A stretch of 64,000 nt of DNA from Cyanophora paradoxa (taxonomy: Eukaryota; Glaucocystophyceae; Cyanophorales; Cyanophoraceae), in NCBI GenBank assembly GCA_004431415.1, contig QPMI01000545.1:124001-188000 (forward strand), given 5' to 3'. Within the stretch, counting starts at the first letter, position 1. Each line of letters starts with the position of its first letter. Made by a program: the position numbers and the translations under genes. Under the pieces are notes generated by a model. The model did no database searches and was not told the DNA's origin. It saw nothing but the letters and a program-made list of their open reading frames with translations. Below are positions 10,314 through 20,200 of the stretch, piece by piece.

Positions 10314-12004
10314 TCAGTGCTTGTGTTTGTGCTTGTGGTCGTGGCCGTCGGCCTGGAAAGGAATTCAGCGCGGGGCGGGCGCGGCGCGTGGGAGGGACGG
10401 GTGGGGAGGCGCACGTGCTCCCCCTCCCCGTCCTCCGTGTTGTACTTGATCTGAGAAGGCGGGAGAGACTGAGCGGCGGGGCGCTAAGACGAGCGCCGGG
10501 CGGACAGCGCACCGAGTCGAGGGCGGCCTTCGTCTCGTCCTCGTACCGGCGGATGTCGTCGATCGTCATTCCGAACCTGGGCAAGCGGGCGGGCGGGCCG
10601 TGAGCCGCGCGCGCATCGGGCCGGCCGCGCGGCGCGCACCACTCGTCGATCCAGCAGACCGTTTTCCTGTTGTACTTGAAGAAGATGTCGCGCAGCGCCT
10701 GCGGCGTAGGGAAAGACGATAGGGGTGCGGCGTCAGCGGCGCGGGAGGAGGTCGCGCGGCACGCGAGGGTCAGGGGAGGCGCGTTCAGCCCTAATAACCG
10801 TAGTATATTTGTGCGATCAAGGGATTTCATAAGTTCTAGAGCTTGGATATGGTTGTAATCATCGGGCGGTGGTCCCCGAAGAGAATTGACGAGCAGCTAG
10901 GCTGGCCCGCACCTTCTGCATGGTCTTCTCGACCTTGCCCTGGAAGCCGAACATCTTGAACTCGGTCGTGCAGACTTTGTAACAGCACATCATCGGCTGC
11001 CGCTTCTCCTGCGAGCGGGCGCGTCGGCTGGCGGCGGGCGGCGCGGGGCGGGCGGCCAGGCCGGCGGCACCTCCCACTTCTTCTCGGCGATCGGTAGGCG
11101 ACCGGTCTTCGCCGACCGGACCTTGGACGGGTCCTCCGCCTCCAGGTACTCGTGCTTCTCCACCTGCGGGCGGGAAACCTCGTCCCAGACAGGGAAGGAC
11201 CGGCGGCGTGGCGGGCGGACCGGGTCGTGCACGATGTCAACGAACTCGACCGTTCTTTCTTTGAGCGTGTCCTTGTCAAGGTTCAAAGCCTGATCCTCGA
11301 GTTAACGAACCGCAAGGGAGCGGCGCGATGTTAAAAAGAGGCACACGTTCTCGGTCTGCCCGTGGTCGGGCAGGTACATGCTCTCCACAACCATGTTGAA
11401 GCGGTTGCCGAGGAATGGACACTGCTCGAAACAGGAGCATCAGCGGTCAGGCTGCAGGGGAAGTCGTGGCGCTCCGCGCTGGGCGAACCTTGTAAACTGC
11501 AGAGACAGAGATCAGGCAAAAGCGTGAGCGGTGCACGCGCGAAGCATACCAGTCTTGCAGTAAGGGTAGGCGTTCCAGGCCTCTTCCTCGACACGCACAG
11601 ACTTGGGCAGAATGCCGCGGATCCAGGAAGGCAGTTTGCTGTGGGCCGTCGGTTCGGGCGGCGAGAGGCGCGCGCTGGCTCGCACCTTGCGATATGGAAT
11701 ATCTTCAACGTGTACTGCCCTTGTTCTTCGCCGCGCTGATAAGGCTCGTTCTTGACGACTTGAATGCCGTCGCCTTTGCCAGCCATCGACTCTTCCCTGC
11801 TAGACTTCGCGACCATATACAGCTGTGCGACATGATACTGTGCGAGAGGACAGTGAGAGGAAGTGCGGCGCGTCGCGGGCGGGCGTCGGGGGCGCGGACC
11901 TCAGGCACTTCCAACGGGAGCGGAACACGGCTGCAGCGGCGACGACACTTAGCAGCGGCACATTAGAGAAGACTCGCGAGGACGCACTATTCCGTGATTA
12001 GCAT
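10314..12004 (-). CDS. Phosphatidylinositol transfer protein (class I PITP-like)
   Basis: It would shuttle phosphatidylinositol, and probably phosphatidylcholine, between membranes. Exons join to MLITEYRVPLPLEVPEYHVA, then QLYMVAKSS, VVKNEPY, GQYTLKIFHI, WNAYPYCKT, YLPDHGQTENV, YLEAEDPSKVRSAKTGR, MMCCYKVCTTEFKMFGFQGK and ALRDIFFKYNRKTVCWIDEW, then MTIDDIRRYEDETKAALD. This follows mammalian PITP from end to end. The start at 12002-12004 was chosen because splicing out GTGCGT...TGCAG after MLITEY restores the family N-terminus. The last intron yields a C-terminal EHADGHDHKHKHKH and a stop at 10314-10316, an unusual His/Lys tail. One intron holds a copy of the snoRNA-like element. The gene is divergent from the UPF0390 gene. 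Confidence 0.92.
10783..10868 (-). ncRNA. Candidate intronic box C/D snoRNA, copy C (in PITP intron)
   Basis: This element lies in the PITP intron between the exons ending KVEKTMQK and starting ALRDIFF, in the sense orientation of the host. Read on the minus strand it has ccgatga (box C-like), atga (weak box D'), tgatcg (box C'-like) and a proper ctga (box D). The two 18S-complementary segments, agctctagaa and tactacggttat, are identical to those in the PNPase-intron copies, although six other positions and a 2-nt gap differ. Confidence 0.5.
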
Positions 12005-12276
12005 GGCGGTGCAAGCAGCGGGCTCTCCTGGGCGCTGTATTCAAGTTGACCAATGGCGCCCGGCGCGCAAGGAGAAGCTGGTCCAAATGCAGGCTGGCGA
12101 CGAGACGAGAATCGCAGTACCGCCGCTCGCCCGACACGCTGATGGCTCGCGGCCGACCTCGACAACGCTGGCGGCTGAGGCTAATCTCAGTTTCCCGTAC
12201 CCGTTTGAAACGCAACTTCCGCTGCGTACAAGCTTCTCGACGCTTACAGGCTTTCCGGCGTTTTACGAGGTGTTGC
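12005..12276. promoter_or_regulatory. Divergent intergenic region between PITP and the UPF0390 gene
   Basis: The two start codons face away from each other across about 270 bp, so this stretch should contain both promoters. I see no TATA box that I would defend. Confidence 0.45.
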
Positions 12277-12733
12277 GATGGTGCAGGGCAAGTTCAAGAA
12301 GGCCGCGCAGCCGATACGGCAGAAGTCGGTGCACGGTGAGGCGATCCGGGCAGCGCCGGCCCAGCTCCGAGTTCTAACCGCAGCGCAGCGCAAGCGCCCG
12401 TGAAGAAAACGATCCGCAAGGTGAAACTGAGCCGCGGCTTGCGGCTGACTGCAGCTGACGCCCGGCGCCGCGCGTAGAGCAAGCAGCCGGAAGACTCGAT
12501 CGGCAAGAAGCTCACCAGCGCGATCACGCGCAGGATCGAAGGCGGTGCGCCAGAACTGGCACTCGTTCGGATCGGCGCTCAGACACGCATCGCGCTTCGC
12601 AGAGATGGCGTCGCGCTGCAAGGCGGACAACACGCCGCTAGCTACAGTCAAGCCTGCAGCACAGGACACCCCCGCTGACGCCGGCAAGAAGAAGGGCGCC
12701 GCCAAGAAGAAGGGCATGGCGAAGACGAAGTGA
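12277..12733 (+). CDS. Small basic protein, UPF0390 / C19orf53-like
   Basis: This is a Lys-rich protein of about 95 residues. It starts MVQGKFKKAAQPIRQKSVH and continues APVKKTIRK, SKQPEDSIGKKLTSAITRRI and EEMASRCKADNTPLATVK, ending GKKKGAAKKKGMAKTK. Length, the opening xQGKxKxxxxxPxxxKS, the central GIRKKIE-like segment and the Lys/Ala tail match human C19orf53 (99 residues). The family is small and basic and thought to be nucleolar or ribosome-associated; its function is not known to me. Three introns are needed: gtgaggcg...gcgcag, gtgaaact...gcgtag (the TAG acceptor also removes an in-frame stop) and a GC-AG intron at 12542-12602 (donor gcggtg). The acceptors of introns 1 and 2 were chosen by frame and homology. 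Confidence 0.72.
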
Positions 12734-13578
12734 GGACCGAAGCCTGAAGCTTTCATGATCACCAGTGCAGCATGGACACTACGCAATTGCGCCCTTCAAT
12801 CTTCACGCAAACTAGCTCGGTGGCTTGGCGAGCCGCCGCAGCGCTTGCGCGATACGCGTGTCTCGGAAAGCTTCGAACTCCGGAGTCGGTGCCGGGTCCA
12901 ATTGGGCTTTTGCTACGCCGTCAGCCGAACTCTGGATCCACTGCACGAGTTCGCCGCGCGGCGCCCGCCGTCGCCTTCGAATCGGGTAGACTAGAAGAGA
13001 CTTCTGCTAGCGCTTTTTGTTCCTTTCCCTCTCTTCCGCAATCGATATCGAAATCCAAGTGATTGCAATCACAAGCAGAATCCAACAATTAATATTGCCC
13101 ACAGTGGCCATGCCCCATCGAGCCTCTAGATATGCGGCCTATCTTTCATGATCTCTCAGTCTCGCTGGAGAAACACAGGCGCAGCTCGCGGGCTCTAACA
13201 CGACGAAGGCACTTGCAAACCAAGCGCCGAAAGATGTATTAAATTGACGACACGAGAACAATGTCTGTACAACAAGAAGAGAGGACAAAAAGACGAGCAA
13301 AAGAAAGTTCAAGTGTAAGTGGTACAAAGTCGAGCCTCTCTCGATGAAACGTGGCTACTGCATACAAACCCAGAAGGGCAAAGTTTCCGAACGACATCTA
13401 CAAGAAGAAGTAACCACAATATATCGCAAGTAAACCTAGCACCAAGCAAGAAAGCACTATCAATCAACGACAGGGAAGCCCTGTGTGTGTCACGAAGAAA
13501 AGTACACGGTTCTACCGAGTTCAGTAGTTCTGCATATGATATCATTATAGTCTGCATAAGCTGTTGAGTACGCGTGCT
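12734..13578. other. Mostly intergenic, AT-richer, no firm gene
   Basis: This holds the 3' side of the UPF0390 gene and then a clearly lower-GC stretch. Several short ORFs occur on both strands here, none with recognisable similarity or a convincing splice structure. Confidence 0.5.
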
Positions 13579-13983
13579 TTAAACACTGCACACGCGACCC
13601 GGAAAGGAGCGAGCCTGTTGAAAACGTGGCTGGGAGGACGTGACCACCGGCAAGGGAAGGACAATCTGGCACACAGCTGCATTGCTGTTGCTGAACCGGT
13701 AATCCTGTATAAGGGGGTTGTGGCTCCGAGAAGGTGGTGTTGTGCCGAGGAGGGAGCTGGCGGGGCCATCGGCACCGCCGAGAATGCTGAAGAGCTCGTC
13801 GGCCGGATCATCAGCAAAGACGCTGCGCTGTTGTCTTGGCAGGGTTTCCTTGGCCGGGGCACTGCGGACTGTGTGGGTGCAACGATTGAGGGACGAACTC
13901 GGAGAGCCGCAATTGGCACCTTGAGCACGCTCGAATCGCTTTGGGTGCCACAATTCCAGGACAAGAGCTGCTTGGTGATCCAC
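13579..13983 (-). CDS. Doubtful ORF, possible exons of an unrecognised gene
   Basis: A minus-strand frame reads LELWHPKRFERAQ. Splicing out a GTGCCA...CACAG intron continues it as VRSAPAKETLPRQQ and then SVFADDPADELFSILGGADG, ending GRVCSV at a stop. Against it, no ATG opens this frame, and an uninterrupted 159-codon frame (also without an ATG) runs antiparallel at 13564-14043. The local GC is lower than in confirmed genes. I list it only because the splice is frame-consistent and the middle part has protein-like composition. Confidence 0.22.
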   Translation of the reverse strand: MDHQAALVLELWHPKRFERAQGANCGSPSSSLNRCTHTVRSAPAKETLPRQQRSVFADDPADELFSILGGADGPASSLLGTTPPSRSHNPLIQDYRFSNSNAAVCQIVLPLPVVTSSQPRFQQARSFPGRVCSV

Positions 13984-14655
13984 ACTCCAGCAGGGATCGC
14001 CGCAGCTGAGACCAAGCGTCAGGGCTGGGACCGCGGAATATGAAAGTGGGGAACTGTCGAAGAGCGCACAGAAGAGCAGGCTTGCCGCATTTCTGCACTA
14101 CTACTATATAAACTGAAAACAAGAAGCTGCCTGGCCAGTGGGGGAACGCGCCGTGAGCAAAACGAGACGAGAGGGCAAGACGGCTGGGGGGACTCTGACT
14201 CACCCTAAATCTAGCAGACGCTGCGCTCCTCAATCGCTGCAGCGGTCCGTGGCTCCTCCCTGTGCGCCGGTCGCAAGGACGGCAAACCGACCTCTGCTGA
14301 GCTCTTCACGCGGGAGGGTACGGGGATTCGAAGTCTCTATGCGCATGCAAAGTTGTGTCACGTCAGCATGCGCAATTACCATCGCAAGCTCGAGCTAGCG
14401 CTCGCCGCGCCGGCGCCGGCGCCAGCGCTTAATTATAAGTTATAACCAGCCTCGACTTGGCCCTCATCATCAAGGGCCGTCAAGGCGCCGACAACGGCTG
14501 GCGTTGGCTGCGCATGCGCATGCTGCGCAGCAGCGCGCTAGCTATAGTAGCCTAGTAGTATCAGCGATACTGCTCGACGAAGTAGTTGGTTCGTTTTCCT
14601 TCCAGGCCTAGACTGACCAACTAAACTAGAACAATCGGGCCCAGGGACATGGGCG
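13984..14655. other. Intergenic, no gene seen
   Basis: No supported gene lies between the doubtful ORF and the end of the ABC ATPase gene. It contains gcgcatgcgc and short palindromes such as gccggcgccggcgcc, typical of the intergenic DNA in this window. Confidence 0.5.
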
Positions 14656-17119
14656 CTACGGTTGGGAGGAGAGCGGGGCCGAAGATCGAGAAGCGGAGGC
14701 GGAGGGTGGGCGGCCGACGTCGGGCAGGTCGGCGAGGGGGCCGGAGGGCGGGGGGCTGCCCCGCGGGGAGCCCCCGGCCGCGGGGGCGAGCGGGTCCACT
14801 GGGGGCGGAGATCTAGAGGAGGACGGCGGGCGGTCGCTTCCGGAGGGGTTGGCGGGGGCGGGAACGCCGGCGGAGGGCGGGCGTGGAGGTGGGGCGGGGT
14901 GCGGGGCGCTGCTGGGGGGCGTGCGCGCGGCCTCGCTGACTGAGCCGGAGCCCGGCTGCGATTGCACGAAGAAGGAGCGTTCCTCGCCCCTGCGCGGGCC
15001 GTATCGGCGGCGGGCCGGTCCCGGGGCGGGGAAGGAAGGCAGGGGAGCTCACCAGGGGCCTGTCAAGGTCACTGTCTGACGAACCTGCGCCCGGCGAGAG
15101 TCAGCCCGGGAGAGGAGGGCGCGGAGGGGGCGCGCACGGTGTACGTGTTGAGGCTCTCGGAGGAGAGAGCCGAGCCGGGGGAGGGCGGGGCGGGCCCGGA
15201 GAAGGAGGTGGTGTCCTGGTTCGCCTCGGAGGGGGCGGCCTTGGGGCGCTGGGAGGGGGGGAAGGCCAGGTTCTGGGCATCCCCCAGGAGGGAGGCCGGG
15301 GGCGAGAGGGCCACGCGGGCGAGGTCCCCGGCAAGGGAGTGGTCCCACTGGACGGCCGCCCCGGGGCCCGCGGCGGCGGCGGCGGCGGCTGGTGCGGCGG
15401 CGGCGGCGGTGGCGGCGGAAGGGCCCGCGAGCCCCATCTGGAATGCGATCGCGGCGTAGTCCTGAGGCTGCCTCATTTCCGTCGCCCGGCAATCCGCCAG
15501 CACCATCGGGCGGCCCGCCCCCGCCGCGGGGCCCGCGCCCCCCTGCGCCGTCTCAGGCGCGCTCGAAGGAAAGGGAAGAGGCGGGGGGGGCGGAGGGCGG
15601 GCCTGGAGGGCGGAGTGCACGAGGTCGGCGGTCTCGCTGAGGACGGCGGCGCGGATGTGGGCGGGGACGGGCCGGATCTGCTGGACCTTGCCGTCGCGCA
15701 TCTGCACTACCTTCGTCGCGTAGTTCTTCAGCGCCACGTCGTGCGTCACCTGCCCGCCCGCCCGCTCGGCCGGCTTCCCCGGGGCCCCCGCCGGGGCGTG
15801 TGGGCGGGCGGCGCACCATGATGCAGGTGATGCGCTCGCGCACGTTCAGCTCCGTCAGGAGTTGCATCACGATGCGCGTGTTCTTGGTGTCCAGGTCGCC
15901 CCTGCGGCGCGCGTCGGGCGCCGGGCGGCCGCGCGCCGCGCCCCGCGGGCAGCGCACGTCGGCTCGTCGAGGAGGAGGACGTCCGGTCGGTTGGCAACCG
16001 CGCGGGCGATGGTCACCTGCTGCGCTTCAGGCGGGGCCGACGGCGACGGCGCGAAACTCGCCCGGCGCACCCGCTGCTGCTCGCCGCCGGAGAGCTGGTT
16101 GGGAAAGTGGTTCAGGCGATGGGAGAGCCCCATGCGCTCCAGCAGCTCTGGAAGGGAATTAGCCGGCGAGACAGGGCCGGCGCGTGGCTCCGCGGAGCTC
16201 GGGGACCTTTCGCGCGGGCGCGGCGCTGGGCAGCGGACAGCTTGCCGGCGAGGACCATAGGCATCTCAACATTCTCCAGGGCGGTCATAGAGGACAGCAG
16301 ATTGAAAGTCTGGAAGACGAATCCTGCGGGGGCGGCTCAGTTGGCAAACCGGCGGGCGGGGGTCGGAGGCGGCGGCGCGGACCAATCTTTCGCAGGCGAA
16401 TCTCCGCCAGCTCTGCATCGGAAGTCCTATCCGTGATCGCTGAACGCACGTGCGTTAGGACAACGAGCTCTGGCGTGCGTGGCAGCCAGTGGGCGCACGC
16501 AAGCCTCCGATCCACAGCTTGCCCTTCGTCGGCTTGTCTGCGCAGGGGACATCGGCGGGCGGGCGGATTGCAGTTGAAGCTAGAATAGTTGAATGCTCAC
16601 CGATAGTCCCAATGATGTTCAGGAGCGAGGTCTTGCCTGCGAGGCATCCGGGATCAAATTGCGCAGGGCAACCGCAACCGGCGCTCGCACCTCCGCCGCT
16701 GGTGCCGTAGACCGCGACAAACTCTCCTCTCCTTATTTCAAGCGAGACACCCCTGCAGCAGGGCGGCCACGTGAGCTTCTTGCCAAAAGATAGGCGCCCA
16801 CGCGGCGCTCAGGATGCACCGCAGCGCTGGCACGCCCTCTATGCCGAGTAGGTATCTGTGAGTGGGTTAGTTGTGCCGCACGTAAGCGGGTGGTCCGCGC
16901 GGGCATGCAGTTCTCGAAAGCGGGTTTTCCAGCGCTAGCAGGCTCAAGCGGTATTTCCAACGCACGTTTTCTGTATGTTATCCAATTTCACAACCACATC
17001 CTCTTCCCGGAGCGCGCCAGCAGGCGGCTGCGGACGGTCACACCGGCCAGCACAGCGCAGGCTCACGTGCTGCAGGGTCTCACCACGACAGGCGGCGGCT
17101 CCGGTGGCTCAGGGAGCAT
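14656..17119 (-). CDS. ABC transporter ATPase, ABC-H / LolD-MacB type
   Basis: This nucleotide-binding subunit would power export or lipid/lipoprotein movement; partner and substrate are not visible. Spliced exons give [33 protein letters not shown], Walker [35 protein letters not shown]-loop [20 protein letters not shown], signature [10 protein letters not shown], Walker [15 protein letters not shown], and switch [19 protein letters not shown]. This order and wording closely match Dictyostelium ABC-H family proteins. No membrane segment is encoded, so it is a lone ATPase. After the ATPase come about 250 low-complexity residues rich in Pro, Ala and Ser. The C-terminus depends on two inferred splices (SLNTYT to [11 protein letters not shown] to GEERSFFVQ). 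Without them the protein stops at about 15069. The ATG at 17117-17119 precedes a Pro/Glu-rich leader. Confidence 0.9.
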
Positions 17120-17230
17120 CATTGTGGGGCGCCTGAGCACGTCCCCGCTCCAGCCTCCACGTCTTCAGCCCGTCGTCTTGTGGTTGCTGGGTACGCGAAC
17201 CGGCAGGCGGTTCCTCGGCCTCGCTTGAAA
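17120..17230. promoter_or_regulatory. Compact bidirectional promoter region, ABC ATPase / ECM29
   Basis: Only 111 bp separate the two divergent ATGs. Both promoters, and both 5' UTRs, must fit here or overlap the other gene. No TATA box is evident. Confidence 0.5.
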
Positions 17231-20200
17231 ATGGGCGACGTGGCGGAACTCGATGCCATCCTGACACGGCTGGTGCGGGCGCTCCAGGGCGCAGCCGTCG
17301 GCCGCGTCCGCCCGGACGACATCCTCTGCGTGCTCACGCGTGGACGTACGCGATGCGCAGGCGGTCACGCCGGAGGACCGGCTGCAGCTCGTGCTCTCCA
17401 AGCTGCTGCCTGTGCGCCCGCGGCGCCCGCCACTTTCATGCGCTAAGCCGGCTCCGCAGGCGGTCATCCGCACGCTTCGCGGCGGCGACCCGGCTGTCCT
17501 CAAGAAGGCGAGTGTGCGAGCGGCGCGCGATGCGCGTCCCGCTGACAGCTGGCCGCAGGCGATGGAAGTTCTCTCACACTGCAAGTGCGCGGGGCCCGCT
17601 CCCCTGGCCGGGGCCGTCGCGCTCATTGCCGGCGCGCAGCAAACGTGTGAAGGTGCAGCCGTCGATCCAGCTGCCCATCGCCGACCTGCTGGCCCTGTTC
17701 AAGGAGCCCAGTGCGTCGCCCGCGCACGAGCGTACGCGCCTCACGCCGCGGGGCAGCCACCACCAATGTCATGCAGAACTTCTGTCTGGTGTACCTGGGT
17801 GCGCTCCCGCGTCCGTGTACGACCAGTGCTGCTCACCGCCCCTGTCCAGAGATGGGCTTCGCTCGGGCGCCGGTCGCGGTCCGCGCTCCGCCTGCCCGCC
17901 GACGCCACCGCCCGCGGCGCTGAATTCGGCGCGCGCCGCTCCGCAGGACCGCGCGCCGCTCGTCCCGGCGCTCCTGGACGGCATCGCCTCCCGGCCGGCC
18001 ACGCAGCAGGAGATGGTGCGCTCGTGCATGCGCCCCGCGCCCGCCGCCGCCGCCGCGCCGCCAATCTCGCACACACGAGCGCAGATCCTCCACATGGCGG
18101 TCGCGGCCCTCGACAAGTCCAAAATGCCCCTCGTCCGCCCCGCCCCGCCCCGCCCGTCTTCCCGTCCCGGCCGGGCCCGACCCCTTCCCGCGCCAGGACG
18201 CGGCGGAGCGGAAGGCGGCGTACGTCTTCGCGCAGAGCGCGGCGGACCGCGCGCTTTTTTTGGACTTCGCGATGGACTTCCTCCTCTACGTCCCCCTACC
18301 CCCCGAGAAGGACCCCGCCGACCCCACCAGGCGAGCCGCCCGTCTATATCCGGGCCGGCCCGCGCTAAAGATAGAGCAGGACGTTCCAGCCGACGCCGGC
18401 GGGGATGAGCGCGGCGGCCGTGAAGCGCGTCCTCCGCGACAAGCCGCCCCCGACCATGGACGCCCTCTCCAAGACCAAGGCGCATTTCCTTCTTTCCTCC
18501 GCCTCCCCCCAAAATTGTTTTGAATCCTGTACCCTCAGGTGGAGCTGGTGACGTTCCTTGCGAGCGGCGTATTCCCCGAGGCGGCGATACTCCCCCACGT
18601 CCTCGTCGCGAGCTGCGACCCGAGGCCCGCCCCGCCCCGCCCCGCCCCGCCCCGCCCCGGGGCTCCGGGGCCGAGCTCGCGGCGCAGCGGGGCGGTGGGC
18701 CGGGCGGCCGAGGAGGCCACCAGGAAGCAGGGGCGCATGGACCTCGACGCCCCGGAGGCCCGCCCGCCCGCCCTCCCCGCCCGCCCTCCCCGCCCACCGC
18801 CTCTGAGACCTGGGCGGGGCCGCAGGCCGTGGCCCCCCTCTTCTCCCTGTACCTCGGCCGGGGCGACCGTTCCCCGGCCTCCCTCCCCCTCAAGGCGCCC
18901 CGTACCCCTCTCCGCACCCTCCCCGCCCCGTTCTGAACCCGTACCCCCCAGGCGAAGATCGTGCCGTACCTCTGCCGCTCCGTGGCCGCCGCGAACCGCT
19001 TCCCCGACACGCTCTCCGTCGTTTCGGACTGCGTTTACGGTACCCCAAGCCATCCGACTCGGCGTACCCCTCTCTTCGCGACGGCCGCGCAGGGGCGGCG
19101 GCGGGCGTGAAGCTGAAGCACGCGGGAATGCAGTTTGCTGTATGGGTCTTCAAGCAGGCGCGAACGCATTACTCTCTTTAACGAGCCGCCTTATAATAAG
19201 ACTCCTCTCTCTCTCTCTCTCTCTTCAGGCGCGGGAGGAGGAGCTGCTCCCGGCGGCGGGCCAGATCAAGGAAGGACTCCTCCGCCTCCTCGCCCAGCTC
19301 CGCGCCGAGGCCGCCAACGGTGCGGTACCCCCCTCCGCCCCTCCCCCACTGTACCCCTCTCCCTTCTGATCCTCCTTCCCTCGGGCAGCGAACCACGAGG
19401 CGCAGTCTCTCCGCGAGTTCACGTGCGGCCCCCTTTCCTTCACCCCCCCCCCCCCCCCCCCCCCCCTCAACTCCCCCCCCCCCCGCAGGTACGTGGCGGT
19501 GGGGCAGCTGGCGCGGCGGGCGGGGGCGCTCTTCGCGGGGGACCTCGCCGTCCCCGCCCTCTTCTTCGACGCCCTCGCCTCGTGCGCCCCCGCTGGGCAG
19601 ACGGGCTTAAGGGCAGCGTTTGGCTTGGCCGGCCTGACGCCGGGGCCACGGCTCGCAGGGAGACGCCGAACGCGCGCTACTCGGTGCAGGAGGGCCTCTC
19701 GGCCCTCTGCGCCGCCTTCAGGGGCGCGCCGCTGGGCCCCCTCGAGCCCGAGCTCGAGGCGCTGCTCCTGCGGGCCATCTCGGGGACCGAGCACCAGCCG
19801 CGCCTCGCCGCCGTCCAGTGGGGCTCCGCCCTCCTCCCCTTCCGCCACCCCGCCGCCCGCTTCCTCTGCCTCCTCGGGCAGGCCGACCCCCGCCCCGAGG
19901 TCCGCGACGAGGCCGCAAAGGGTACGGCTTTCCCTTCCCCTCTGCCCCCTCTTTCCTGAGGGCCGCGGCAGGCCTGGCGCCCCCCGCGCCGGCCCGCCCG
20001 AAGCCCGGCGAGGCCGCGCCCCCGCCCGACCCGCGGGACGCGTACCCCTCCTTCCCGGAGATGGTCGCGTACGCCGAGCGCATGGCGAAGGAGCTCCCCG
20101 TCCTCATGGCCCGTACCCCCCGCTGCTTCACCCCCCCCCTCTTTCTTACCCCTCTGCAGGGCCGGAAGGGCTTCGAGGCCGGGGGCGTGACCGCCAGCGG

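Noticed and set aside
13564-14043. 159-codon open frame on the plus strand
   Set aside because: No ATG, no recognisable motif, antiparallel to another frame of similar length; probably chance openness in moderately GC-rich DNA.
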